From UBA1433 sp964581565 (GTDB lineage: Bacteria > Bacillota > Clostridia > Eubacteriales > UBA1433), in NCBI GenBank assembly GCA_964581565.1, contig CAZOOZ010000008.1:44513-108512 (forward strand): DNA of 64,000 nt, given 5' to 3'. Shown here piece by piece: positions 31,929 to 41,056 of this stretch (position 1 is the first letter of the stretch; every line of letters starts with the position of its first letter). The position numbers and the translations under genes are program-made. Below the pieces are notes generated by a model that saw nothing but the letters and a program-made list of their open reading frames with translations, did not search any database and was not told the origin of the DNA.

Positions 31929-33626
31929 TTAATTATTGTTCCATTTCTTTATAGTTTCATATAATTCTAGTATTTTATCTTTTAAATCTAAAACATTATT
32001 TGAATTTTCTTTAGTAATATTAGTAGAAACACGATGTGCAAAATTTACCTTTTTAAAATTTTTGTTAGTTGGTTCTATATAATCTGGAAAATATTCATAT
32101 TGTTCACATTGGTTTAATTGTTTATGGAATGTTTGATTTATTGCTTCTTTAGAAATATAATTTTCTATTTCACGTCCTTTTGTAATCCAACAGAACATAT
32201 TATTATCTAAAAATTCTTGCCGAATTCTTTTTTTAGTATCATTAATACGTGTCTGATTATTCTTTTTATCGCTATCTATGATAATAGCAGAATTGCGATT
32301 TGTTAATAAGACATTAATTAAATTTTCATCTTGAACTGTTGTATAATGTGATAATAATCTACCACCATAATAAAGAAATTGATAGTGCCTGCCTTCTTCA
32401 TAAATATTATTTGGTATTAATACTTCAAGCCATCTTTTTAAATAAATTCTATCAGAAGGGCCTTCGACCCATATTATACCATTAGATTGAAATAAATCAC
32501 TAGCTCGGACGTCTAAATCGTCTAATATTTGAAATTTATCGATGTCGTTATTTATATATTTAATTGTAGAAATATTATTTGCTTTTATTACATGAAAAAT
32601 GCTTGCTTCTTCTTTGCCGTAATATGCATTAATAGCAACGTGAGAGTGAGTTGTTAAAAAAATGCATTTGTCATTCTTTGTTGCAAATTCATATAAATAA
32701 TCAAATATTTTTCTTTGCAGAGCTGGATGAAGATTATTTTCAATTTCTTCAAATGCATATACTATACGTTTATCTTTATATTCTTGTGTATAGGGGATAA
32801 TTAATAAATTTAGCAAAATTAGAATTATAGTTTTTAAACCGCTCCCTGATTGCGACAAAGCAAATCTACCATTATTTTTTTCCTCTAAAAATATTTCCCA
32901 TAAATAATCTTCATTGTTTTTTTCTATCTGTTGTATTTTTATATTACTAAAATTAGATTCAGGATTCATTATTTTGTTTAATTCATTGAGCAATGTATTT
33001 TGAATTAATTTTTCATCATAGTCAAAATAATTAATAAATTTTCTAATTATATTTGTTGCACCATTGCCATTTGAAAATAATGCTTCATTATCGGACTCAT
33101 TTTCTTGGGCTATATTTCTATCAGCATTTAAACGTTTAAATTTATAATTAACAAAAAATCCCGAAAATTGTTCTGCTAAATCCTCCCAAAATGTATTTAG
33201 TTCACTTTTAAAATTTTCTGTTGAATTAAATTCAGAAAATTTATACGAAAAATGAATAGTTTCAGAATAATTGTTTTTTGTTTGTATATTAAGTCTTATA
33301 AGTTCATTTTCTAAATTTTGTTTTGCATACTCAAAATGATCTCCAATAATTTTGCCCCCGCGTCTTTCTTGTCTAAATACATTTTTATAATATTTTTCGG
33401 TAATAGGAAAAACAATTTCAATATCATGAAAACGATTATTATTTTTAGTAAATATCTCTGCATTTAATATGTATTGAATTATGTCTAAAATGCTAGATTT
33501 TCCACAATTATTTTTCCCAATTATTAAATTTATTTTTTTAATATTTGTTAATTCATTAAAATCGGTCGCAGAAAAACTTTTATAGTTTTTAAAATAAATT
33601 CCGGATGTATTATACAATCTAAACAC
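31929..33626 (-). CDS. OLD-family ATPase/TOPRIM nuclease
   Basis: This 565-residue protein combines an N-terminal AAA/ABC-like ATPase with a C-terminal TOPRIM nuclease. Walker A is IGKNNCGKSS (about residue 36-45), the signature-like ALSQSGSGLK follows at about 255, Walker B is AFEEIENNLHP and the H-loop is TTHSH. TOPRIM residues are WVEGPSDR (about 395) and IIDSDKK. OLD proteins degrade DNA and many act in phage defence. There is no UvrD-like gene beside it, so it is not a Gabija pair. The GTG at 33626 has the AAGAAGG site touching it; TTG at 33617 is better spaced. The gene is AT-rich and sits 4 bases after the preceding gene and 22 before rsmA. Confidence 0.9.
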   Translation of the reverse strand: MFRLYNTSGIYFKNYKSFSATDFNELTNIKKINLIIGKNNCGKSSILDIIQYILNAEIFTKNNNRFHDIEIVFPITEKYYKNVFRQERRGGKIIGDHFEYAKQNLENELIRLNIQTKNNYSETIHFSYKFSEFNSTENFKSELNTFWEDLAEQFSGFFVNYKFKRLNADRNIAQENESDNEALFSNGNGATNIIRKFINYFDYDEKLIQNTLLNELNKIMNPESNFSNIKIQQIEKNNEDYLWEIFLEEKNNGRFALSQSGSGLKTIILILLNLLIIPYTQEYKDKRIVYAFEEIENNLHPALQRKIFDYLYEFATKNDKCIFLTTHSHVAINAYYGKEEASIFHVIKANNISTIKYINNDIDKFQILDDLDVRASDLFQSNGIIWVEGPSDRIYLKRWLEVLIPNNIYEEGRHYQFLYYGGRLLSHYTTVQDENLINVLLTNRNSAIIIDSDKKNNQTRINDTKKRIRQEFLDNNMFCWITKGREIENYISKEAINQTFHKQLNQCEQYEYFPDYIEPTNKNFKKVNFAHRVSTNITKENSNNVLDLKDKILELYETIKKWNNN

Positions 33627-33630
33627 CTTC

Positions 33631-34740
33631 TTAATTATTATTATTTTGATTATTGTTTAAAAGCTCGTATGCTCTTTTCTTATTATAAATCATTCCGTCT
33701 CTATTTGTCACCAGAGTTGCGGCATTGTCGGCAAATTGCAGTTTGAAGATATCGTCTATGTTTTCCGGGCGGCATTCGCAGATCATATCGAGCAGTTGCG
33801 CATCGCTCATTTTCTCCTTTTTCATATGATATTTTATCAGCAGTGTCACTTTATCTATTACGGCAAAGTCATACCCGTAAAAAATCAGAATCTCTCGGCA
33901 TATTTCGGCGGAGCGTTTGGCATGACCGGGAAAACGTATTTTGCCGTCTTTGATTATTTTGCATTCGGGTTTACAAATATCATGAAACAGCGCGGCAAGC
34001 CGCAGAATTAAATCAGGCGCTGTATTACTGACAACATCTATGATGTGGTTATAAACATCTTGCGTATGATATTCATTCTGCTCCACGCCTACACATGCAT
34101 CAAGCGCCGGAGAAATAGTTTTTAATAAAGAAGTTGTCTGCAGCAGTTTCAACGCTTCCCTGACATTGCTGCCCGTTAAAAGCCATTTGAGTTCGTCTCC
34201 AATCAGGCTCGGAGCCACATCAGTCAGCTCAGGATCGTTTTTAATAATATCTGCAAGAATAGTATCAACCGAAAAACCAGGCAATTGCGATAGATAGCGA
34301 ATAGCCTGTAATTTTTTTATTTTATGATGTTGTAAATAATCTTTTTCTTTATTTGCAAGTCGAATGATTTTTCTTTCAATATCTTCAATATCAAAATATT
34401 TAGTTATAACAATTCCGTCTTCATCTGCCAAAATGCCATTGACCGTGAAATCAAGTGTTTCGAAATACTCATCAAGGCAGCATGCAGTAGTAATTCGAAA
34501 GTGATTATCCTCTTTGGATACACTAATAATATTGTTTGATGCATACACGGCATAGCCTGCATCTATAAGTAGTTTTTGCACATCTTGCGGCAAAGCCGTT
34601 GTGAGTACATCAAACGCACAGGTATACTGTTGTTTTTTGATACTATGAATGAGTCCGGCTCCGTAAATATAGGATCTGGCATTTTTGCAGGAAAGTATAT
34701 CGAGTAATATAATGGTTGGGGTATGAAGTGATATATGCAT
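33631..34740 (-). CDS. CCA-enzyme-like protein with degenerate nucleotidyltransferase and HD domain
   Basis: This 369-residue protein follows the layout of bacterial CCA-adding/poly(A) polymerases: head domain, RNA-binding helices, then an HD domain (LFHDICKPECKI...IRFPGHA). The head is degraded: GG-x-RD becomes GAGLIHS, the catalytic DxD is AFDVLTTA (first Asp lost), and RRDFTxNA becomes ETLDFTVNG. Nucleotide addition is therefore doubtful, while phosphohydrolase activity by the HD domain is possible. The C-terminus is Asn-rich (NNNQNNNN). AGGA precedes the ATG at 8 bases. It heads the unit with the OLD nuclease and rsmA. The neighbouring tRNA gene encodes its own CCA. Confidence 0.75.
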   Translation of the reverse strand: MHISLHTPTIILLDILSCKNARSYIYGAGLIHSIKKQQYTCAFDVLTTALPQDVQKLLIDAGYAVYASNNIISVSKEDNHFRITTACCLDEYFETLDFTVNGILADEDGIVITKYFDIEDIERKIIRLANKEKDYLQHHKIKKLQAIRYLSQLPGFSVDTILADIIKNDPELTDVAPSLIGDELKWLLTGSNVREALKLLQTTSLLKTISPALDACVGVEQNEYHTQDVYNHIIDVVSNTAPDLILRLAALFHDICKPECKIIKDGKIRFPGHAKRSAEICREILIFYGYDFAVIDKVTLLIKYHMKKEKMSDAQLLDMICECRPENIDDIFKLQFADNAATLVTNRDGMIYNKKRAYELLNNNQNNNN

Positions 34741-35017
34741 TGTTTATATCCTAAAAAAATGATAAAGTCATTATATTATTTCTTAAGTTGTATTTCAACT
34801 TAATACAATACCATAGCAACGGACATAATGTATATTCTTTTCTTAATTTAAATATATTAGTAAATAAACTTGGCAAAACAGCACTTTATCGTTGCATTTA
34901 TGTTTGAAATCATTAATATATGTTAGTATAATGTTTATTATTTTGCTATTGACGTAAAAGTATTTTCTGTTAATATATATAAGCTTATGTTTTTACCCAA
35001 TGTAAAGGGGATCATTT
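34741..35017. other. Divergent intergenic region without a gene
   Basis: This AT-rich region separates the minus-strand CCA-like gene from the plus-strand flippase gene. It must hold both promoters. A run TTGACG...TAATATATA near 34950-34980 is a candidate for the rightward promoter. No RNA gene or conserved leader was recognised. Confidence 0.5.
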
Positions 35018-36592
35018 ATGGATTCGGAAAATAAAAAACCCTCCTATCTTAGAGGGGCGATGATACTTACCATAGGAAGTATATTTGCAAGGTTCTTAGG
35101 ATTGTTTTTTAAAGTGCCTTTAAGCCGTATTATAGGCGATTACGGGATGGGGCTTTACGGATATCCGTATCCAATTTATTCTTTCTTGGTCGCCGTATCT
35201 GTCATAGGGCTTCCGCTTGCTATTTCAAAAATGACGAGTGAAAGCATGAGCCTCAAAAGATATGAACATGCACAAAGAGTGTTTAGAATATCTATGGCTT
35301 CAATGATGATACTGGGTATTATTTGCAGTATTTTAATTATCACTTTTGCAAAGCCTATTATACATTTCTTAGGCTGGCCGGAAGAAACATATTTTTCTAT
35401 TTTAGGGCTTTCGCTTACGCCAATTTTTGTATCCTATATGGCAACCTATCGAGGCTTTTTTCAAGGTCTTCAAATGATGATACCCACTTCGTTGTCACAA
35501 ATCGTGGAGTCGGTCTTTCGTGTTATCTTTGGTGTTGGGCTCGCGTTTTTCTTGCTGAAAGCAAAAGGAGTTGCATGGGCGGCAGGAGGCGCTAGCTTTG
35601 GTGCCACCGCAGGTGCGATTGCGGGCGGCATTTTAATGTCTTTTCTGTATAGAAGATATAAGAAAAGAGGCAAAACGATTCCTCAGTTTCCGGCAGTGAG
35701 ATATAGTGAAAAAACATCGAAAATAGTAGCAATGCTCTTTAAAATAGCAATTCCCGCATCACTTGGCTCGATTGTTGTATCGCTGATGAATATGATCAAT
35801 TCTGTCACGGTTGCAAGATGTCTGCAAACGGCAGGCTTTGATATCATCACGGCTACAGAGCTTTGGGGGCAGCTTTCACAAAAAGTACAGACATTAATAA
35901 ATGTTCCGTTGATGGTGGGAGTGGGGCTTGCGGCGGCGTTGGTTCCTGCGATCAGCGAATCTTATGTCAGAAGAGCGCACGGCGAAATCGCGGATAAAAC
36001 CGCTCTTGCAATGAAAGCGGTTATGATGGTGGCGCTGCCGTCGGCAATTGGTCTGTCGGTTCTTGCGGAGCCTATTATAAAGCTGCTTTTCGGAGCCACA
36101 TCAGCCGGCGGTGATTTGCTTAAATATTTGGCCTTTAGTTGTATTACATCTATAACGTATATAACATGTCAGGCAATACTTCAAGGACTTGGGAAAATGA
36201 TGCTGCCTATTCGCAATCTGGCCATAGGGGCAGTTATCAAAATGGTGCTTAATCTTATATTAATTTCTATTCCAGAAATTAATATATACGGTATCATTAT
36301 TGCTACTTTTGTTGCCGACAGCACCATTACAGCACTGAATTATTTATGCGTGAAAAAATATATCAAGTTCAGACTAAATAAAACGGATGTTTTTATCAAG
36401 CCGCTTTTAAGCAGCGTTATCATGGGCGCAACAGCGTATTTTTCGTATCATTTTTTGGCAAACATAGTAGGAAGCAATTTTGCGGTTCTTATTGCAATAG
36501 CGCTTGGAGGCGGTGTTTATTTCCTGGCCATGTTGCTATGCGGCGGAATAGCAAAAAAAGATATAAAAAATTTATTAAAAAGGAAACATTAA
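35018..36592 (+). CDS. SpoVB/MurJ-like polysaccharide flippase (MOP superfamily)
   Basis: This 524-residue integral membrane protein has about 14 predicted helices. Its start, YLRGAMILTIGSIFARFLGL followed by FFKVPLSRIIGDYGMGLYGY, is characteristic of the SpoVB/YabM/YtgP branch of MOP flippases that move lipid-linked cell-wall precursors. AAGGGG precedes the ATG. It abuts mazG directly (stop TAA then ATG), and the SpoVB-like/MazG/HU order is a known Firmicutes arrangement. It could act in peptidoglycan or spore cortex synthesis; which of the two cannot be told here. Confidence 0.9.
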   Translation: MDSENKKPSYLRGAMILTIGSIFARFLGLFFKVPLSRIIGDYGMGLYGYPYPIYSFLVAVSVIGLPLAISKMTSESMSLKRYEHAQRVFRISMASMMILGIICSILIITFAKPIIHFLGWPEETYFSILGLSLTPIFVSYMATYRGFFQGLQMMIPTSLSQIVESVFRVIFGVGLAFFLLKAKGVAWAAGGASFGATAGAIAGGILMSFLYRRYKKRGKTIPQFPAVRYSEKTSKIVAMLFKIAIPASLGSIVVSLMNMINSVTVARCLQTAGFDIITATELWGQLSQKVQTLINVPLMVGVGLAAALVPAISESYVRRAHGEIADKTALAMKAVMMVALPSAIGLSVLAEPIIKLLFGATSAGGDLLKYLAFSCITSITYITCQAILQGLGKMMLPIRNLAIGAVIKMVLNLILISIPEINIYGIIIATFVADSTITALNYLCVKKYIKFRLNKTDVFIKPLLSSVIMGATAYFSYHFLANIVGSNFAVLIAIALGGGVYFLAMLLCGGIAKKDIKNLLKRKH

Positions 36593-38071
36593 ATGAAAAA
36601 AATACTAATCGGAGGTATGGGAACGGCATCCATAGAGCATATGACATTAAAAACTCATCAAGCAATTTTAGATGCGCAAAAGGTTTTCATGCGTACGGCT
36701 GTGCATAAAAGCGCAAAAGAAATATTAAAAATGCGTCCAGATGCCATCAATTTTGATGAGATTTATAATAAAAGTAATAATTTTGAGCAAGTTTATGAAA
36801 AAATTTCCAATGAAGTAATTGCGGCATCCTATGAAAATGATATAATGTATTTAGTACCCGGCAGCCCTGTATCTGCTGAAAACACGGTAAGCCTCATTGT
36901 TCAAAAAGCAAAACAAAATGATATCCAAGTTGAGATATTGCCGGCAGTGAGCTTTGTCGATGCTATTTTCTCATCGATGAAGAAAGATGCGGCGCATAGT
37001 GTAAAGCTGCTTGATGCACTTCAATTAAAAACTGATGATTTTGACAAAAACTGCGATATTTTAATATGTCAGATATATGATAATTTTATTGCATCAGAAG
37101 TCAAGCTTAAAATGATGGAATATTATGATAAAAATAAAACAGTATATATCATACAAAATGGGGGGGAAGCCGATGCGAGAATAAAAGAAACCGTATTATA
37201 TGAACTAGATAGAAATTTTGAATTTGATCATATGAGCAGTCTGCTGCTTTTCAAAGATGAGACATTAATTCTCAGAGATTATCGGACTTTAGAAGAAATT
37301 ATGGGTATGCTTCGAGGTCCAAACGGATGTAATTGGGACAAGCAGCAAACTCACAGTAGTCTTAAACGTTATCTTATTGAAGAATGCTATGAAGTACTTG
37401 ATGCAATTGAAAAAAATGATTGCGGAATGCTTGAGGAAGAATTGGGAGATGTATTGTTACAAGTCTACTTTCATGCTACAATTGCCAAAGAAGATCAGGA
37501 GTTTGACCTACGGGATATTTTTGAGGCTATCAATAAAAAAATGATCAACAGGCATCCCCATGTGTTTCAGACAAATCGAGATTTTTCACCTGAGAAAGTT
37601 GAAAATGAATGGGAGGCAATAAAACTAAAAGAAAAAGGTTATAGTAAGTCTAGTGAAAGTCTACAATCAATGCCAAAACAGCTGCCGGCATTGATGTATG
37701 CAGCCAGAGTTCAGGATAAAGCAAAAAAAGCAGGATTTGATTTTGAAAATATAGATCAAGTGTATGATAAGCTCAGAGAAGAAGTGAAGGAATTCATAGA
37801 AGCTGCATCAACGATGCAAATACAGCAGTTAAAAGAAGAATTAGGAGATTTACTGTTTTCTATAGTAAATGTATCCCGGTTTTTAAAATTGGATTGTGAA
37901 GATACTTTAAGACAAGCAACCATAAAGTTTATAGACCGATTTTCCATAGTTGAAGAAATGGTTTTATCAGACGGCTTAAATTTAAAAGAAATAAATCTTA
38001 AAAAAGCAGATGAATATTGGAATTTAAGTAAAATAATTTTAAAGGAGAAATATAAAAATGAAAAAAAATGA
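36593..38071 (+). CDS. mazG: Nucleoside triphosphate pyrophosphohydrolase MazG with tetrapyrrole-methylase-like N-domain
   Basis: This 492-residue fusion (YabN type) has a tetrapyrrole methylase-like domain in residues 1-220 (YLVPGSPVSAENTV) and tandem MazG domains afterwards. The first has GPNGCNWDKQQTHSSLKRYL, EECYEV and EEELGDVLLQV, the second EEVKEFIEAA and EELGDLLFSIV, so the metal-binding E-E-x-x-E and E-x-x-D sets are present. MazG removes aberrant NTPs and tunes (p)ppGpp. It starts immediately after the flippase stop and overlaps the HU gene by 14 bases, implying one transcript. Confidence 0.95.
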   Translation: MKKILIGGMGTASIEHMTLKTHQAILDAQKVFMRTAVHKSAKEILKMRPDAINFDEIYNKSNNFEQVYEKISNEVIAASYENDIMYLVPGSPVSAENTVSLIVQKAKQNDIQVEILPAVSFVDAIFSSMKKDAAHSVKLLDALQLKTDDFDKNCDILICQIYDNFIASEVKLKMMEYYDKNKTVYIIQNGGEADARIKETVLYELDRNFEFDHMSSLLLFKDETLILRDYRTLEEIMGMLRGPNGCNWDKQQTHSSLKRYLIEECYEVLDAIEKNDCGMLEEELGDVLLQVYFHATIAKEDQEFDLRDIFEAINKKMINRHPHVFQTNRDFSPEKVENEWEAIKLKEKGYSKSSESLQSMPKQLPALMYAARVQDKAKKAGFDFENIDQVYDKLREEVKEFIEAASTMQIQQLKEELGDLLFSIVNVSRFLKLDCEDTLRQATIKFIDRFSIVEEMVLSDGLNLKEINLKKADEYWNLSKIILKEKYKNEKK

Positions 38072-38330
38072 ATTGATTAGTGCAATTGCAGAAAAAAGTA
38101 ATGTAAAGAAAATTGAAGCTGAAAGAATGCTTGACGCTTTAGTTACCGTTGTTGGTGAAGAATTAAACAAAGGTGAAAAATTAACCGTTCCGTCGCTTGG
38201 AACATTCCAAATTAAAGAAAGAAAAGAAAAAGAAGGCAGAAATCCGAGAACCGGAGAAAAGATGATCATCCCTGCAGCAAAAGTTCCGATGTTTAAAGTT
38301 GCAAAAAATTTGAAAGATACTATTAAATAA
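38058..38330 (+). CDS. hup: DNA-binding protein HU
   Basis: HU is a 90-residue dimeric nucleoid protein that bends DNA. MKKNELISAIAEKSNVKKIE matches the N-terminal helices and GTFQIKERKEKEGRNPRTGE the DNA-binding arm. The ATG follows GGAGAAATATAAAA inside the end of mazG. A strong terminator follows at 38342. The Pro at the arm tip is conserved (RNPRTG). Confidence 0.97.
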   Translation: MKKNELISAIAEKSNVKKIEAERMLDALVTVVGEELNKGEKLTVPSLGTFQIKERKEKEGRNPRTGEKMIIPAAKVPMFKVAKNLKDTIK

Positions 38331-38341
38331 AATTTAGAATA

Positions 38342-38380
38342 AAAGAGCACCTGAAGAATGTATCAGGTGCTCTTATTTTA
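38342..38380 (+). terminator. Terminator of the flippase/mazG/hup unit
   Basis: AAGAGCACCTGA and TCAGGTGCTCTT form 12-bp perfect arms around AGAATGTA and are followed by ATTTTA. Confidence 0.9.
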
Positions 38381-38381
38381 A

Positions 38382-38601
38382 TTATAACTCATAATATGTT
38401 TCTTCAAAATTTTCTTCATCATTAGAAGTCTTTTTTTTATGCCTTTTTTGCAAGGATGCATAGTCTACGATTATCAGTCCGTTTTTAGCAAGTTTTATTC
38501 AAGCGCGTATCGGCGATATATCTACAATAATCGGTGGCATGGTCATCTTATTCGGCATGGCTTTGTTTCATTGTGTGGCGAATTATATAGGATATCATTA
38601 G
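38382..38601. other. Short unassigned stretch with two start-less open frames
   Basis: On the minus strand 38382-38498 is open for 38 codons with a protein-like end (KNGLIIVDYASLQKRHKKK, then an acidic tail), but lacks ATG or GTG. On the plus strand 38464-38601 is open for 45 codons with a hydrophobic stretch (ISTIIGGMVILFGMALF), also without an upstream start. They overlap, so at most one can be a gene remnant. I do not recognise either. Confidence 0.35.
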
Positions 38602-39746
38602 TTATGTGTAGCTTCAATAAGCGTGACTGTAGCAGAAAAGATTGAGTCGTCTTCGCTGCGATACACTTTAATTTCAACGGTTTCTTTCGGTTTTTTCTTC
38701 AGAAGTGTGGATGTAATATCCGTGAGCTGCTTTATTTCAACTCCGTCAATGTGAGTAATGATGTCACCTTTTTTCAGACCAGCTTTTACCAAACTGGTAT
38801 TTGTGATATCTTGTATAAACATACCGGTAGGCAGATTATAGAATGCGGCAGTAGCTTCATTGATGAATTGATAGCTGACACCGAGCGCTGCCCGATCCTT
38901 TACGTAACCGTATTCTTTTAAATCTTGCGCAATGGTGAGGGCGATATCGCTTGTGATGGCAAAGCCCAATCCTTCAAAACCGCTGGCAACTATTTTGGAT
39001 GAACTGATTCCGATAACTTGCCCGTACGTATTGGCTAAAGCGCCACCCGAATTACCCGGGGAAATGGCTGCATCTGTTTGTATACAAGATAAAATATATC
39101 CGTCTTCAGTTGTGATAGAACGATTGGTAGCCGATATAATACCCATCGTTGTGCTGCTGCTGAAAGCGACTCCGCCGGGATTGCCGATTGCAAGGACAAT
39201 ATCGCCCACGGTTGTTTGATCTCCGCTGGAGAATTCGGCGGCAGAAAGATCCGTTGCATCAGCTTTTAAAAGAGCTATATCTGTGGGTGTGTCGCTGCCT
39301 ACGAGAGAAGCGGCATATTCTTTGCCATCATATAAAACAACTTTAAAACTGTTGCCGCCTTTAATGACGTGCGCATTGGTGAGAATGTATCCATCGTCTG
39401 TAAGGATTACACCCGAGCCTTCGCCGTAAAGGCTGCCTGCGTTATAGTCGCTGTAGGTAAGCACGCCCACAACAGAAGGAATCACTTTTTTCGCAGTTTG
39501 CTGCAGGCTTAGTGTTTGAGAATTCAGTATACTTGAATCGTCGTTTGTTGTATTCGGCTGCTGGATGATTTCAGAAAAATCCTGATCATTTTCTAAGTCT
39601 GGCAAAGTAATGATTCCATTATATAATAAAAATAAAAATCCGCTTATTGTAACAAAGGATATAAATACAGTAAACAAAAGTAACAAAATAATGTTTCGGG
39701 TTTTATGTCTTTTGGAAGAACGAAACTGACTGTTGTCCTGATACAT
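38598..39746 (-). CDS. HtrA/DegP-family membrane-anchored serine protease
   Basis: This 382-residue protein has a basic cytoplasmic N-terminus and one membrane helix at about residues 18-42, then a trypsin-like domain outside the cell and a C-terminal PDZ domain (from about residue 285, LPTGMFIQDITNTS...GDIITHIDG). The catalytic triad is His in TNAHVI, Asp in DIALLK and Ser in SPGNSGGAL. It handles misfolded envelope proteins. GAGG precedes the ATG. It is monocistronic as far as can be seen. Confidence 0.95.
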   Translation of the reverse strand: MYQDNSQFRSSKRHKTRNIILLLLFTVFISFVTISGFLFLLYNGIITLPDLENDQDFSEIIQQPNTTNDDSSILNSQTLSLQQTAKKVIPSVVGVLTYSDYNAGSLYGEGSGVILTDDGYILTNAHVIKGGNSFKVVLYDGKEYAASLVGSDTPTDIALLKADATDLSAAEFSSGDQTTVGDIVLAIGNPGGVAFSSSTTMGIISATNRSITTEDGYILSCIQTDAAISPGNSGGALANTYGQVIGISSSKIVASGFEGLGFAITSDIALTIAQDLKEYGYVKDRAALGVSYQFINEATAAFYNLPTGMFIQDITNTSLVKAGLKKGDIITHIDGVEIKQLTDITSTLLKKKPKETVEIKVYRSEDDSIFSATVTLIEATHN

Positions 39747-39958
39747 ATATTTACCTCTCGCTCATTTATGAAATGGTTACTCATATATTATATGCTCTTT
39801 TCCGAAAGCATACAAGTAAACACAAAGAGTTCATAGGATAAATGAATCATTTCTATGCTAAATGATTTATTACCTATTTTTAAAACAAGATACTATATAA
39901 TGATATTAATTTGTGGTATAGTAAATTAACAAAAAATTTAAAAATAAAGGAGCAAAAC

Positions 39959-40975
39959 GTGAAAAAAATCATGGCATTTTTTTTAGTAGTCGTAATGTTT
40001 ATGAGCATGGGGCTCGCATCTTGCGCAACCAAAGAGACAGCAACTGATTACTCCAATGAAGAAAATTGGCTTGCACTGCCCACTGATCCCTCTAAGGATG
40101 TGGATGTTTTCTACTTATACCCAACAGGATATTTTAAATCTTCTGATGATGAACCCGATGTGTGCAAGATTGATAACGAGATGATGGTTTCCAATGCGCA
40201 GGGCGCTTTTCAAAGACAAGCGACTGCCTTTGAAACTGTGGGGAATATATATGCACCCTATTACAGGCAAGCAGATGCTGGTACTTGTCTGTCATTATCT
40301 TTGGAAGATCAAGATGAGCTTTTAAGCGGCGCGACAAAATCAGATGTTTTTGCTGCGTTTGATTATTTTATCAAGAATTATAATAATGATCGTCCCTTTA
40401 TTTTGGCAGGGCATTCACAAGGCTCGAATATGTTGCTTTATATACTATCCGAATATATGAAAGAAAATCCAGAAGTCTATGATCGTATGATAGCAGCATA
40501 TGTTATAGGGTATTCTGTGACAGATGAATATCTGAGCGAGAATGAGCATCTTAAATTTGCCCAGGGAGCGGATGATATCGGCGTTATCCTTTCGTACAAT
40601 ACACAAGCGCCGGATGTGATCGGCGATAATCCGGTTGTAGTTGACGGAGCAAATGTAATCAATCCAATCACTTGGACAACAGACGAAACCTTGGCAACGG
40701 CAGAGCAGAATTTGGGATCGATCATGCTCAATTCCGACGGCTCGGTAGTTCTGGATGAAAATAACGAATTTAAACGTGTTATGGATTATGCCGATGCTTG
40801 TATTGATTTAGACAAAGGAGTCCTCATTTGCAGTACCGCGGATGAAGACAGTTTGGCTCCTGGAAATGGTATTTTCCCCAGGGGAGTATATCACAGCTTC
40901 GATTACCCTTTCTATTATTATAATATTCGTAAAAACGCAGAACATCGTATAAATATTTATATGAATGCTCAATAA
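39959..40975 (+). CDS. DUF3089-family lipoprotein, predicted lipase-like hydrolase
   Basis: This 338-residue protein starts with a lipoprotein signal (MAFFLVVVMFMSMGLASC, lipobox LASC), so it should be anchored to the outer face of the membrane. The body matches DUF3089 alpha/beta hydrolases: FYLYPTGYF, YAPYYRQAD, nucleophile elbow AGHSQGSNM, and a C-terminal His in GVYHSFDYPFYY. GTG at 39959 is chosen because AAGGAG lies 7 bases upstream; the longer frame from 39911 has none. The substrate is unknown. It converges with degV at a shared terminator. Confidence 0.88.
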   Translation: MKKIMAFFLVVVMFMSMGLASCATKETATDYSNEENWLALPTDPSKDVDVFYLYPTGYFKSSDDEPDVCKIDNEMMVSNAQGAFQRQATAFETVGNIYAPYYRQADAGTCLSLSLEDQDELLSGATKSDVFAAFDYFIKNYNNDRPFILAGHSQGSNMLLYILSEYMKENPEVYDRMIAAYVIGYSVTDEYLSENEHLKFAQGADDIGVILSYNTQAPDVIGDNPVVVDGANVINPITWTTDETLATAEQNLGSIMLNSDGSVVLDENNEFKRVMDYADACIDLDKGVLICSTADEDSLAPGNGIFPRGVYHSFDYPFYYYNIRKNAEHRINIYMNAQ

Positions 40976-41006
40976 TAAAAAAGAATTTAATCAAATAAAA
41001 TTTAAT

Positions 41007-41056
41007 AAAAGCAACAAAAAACCCTTCATCATAATTGAAGGGGTTTTTGTTGCTTT
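41007..41056. terminator. Bidirectional terminator between the DUF3089 gene and degV
   Basis: AAAAGCAACAAAAA-ACCCTTC pairs with GAAGGGG-TTTTTGTTGCTTTT almost perfectly over about 20 bp with loop ATCATAATT. T runs exist on both strands and both genes end into it. Confidence 0.92.

Noticed and set aside
31929..33626. Gabija system
   Set aside because: The OLD-like protein would be the GajA-like part, but no UvrD-type GajB gene is adjacent; the neighbours are rsmA and a CCA-like gene.
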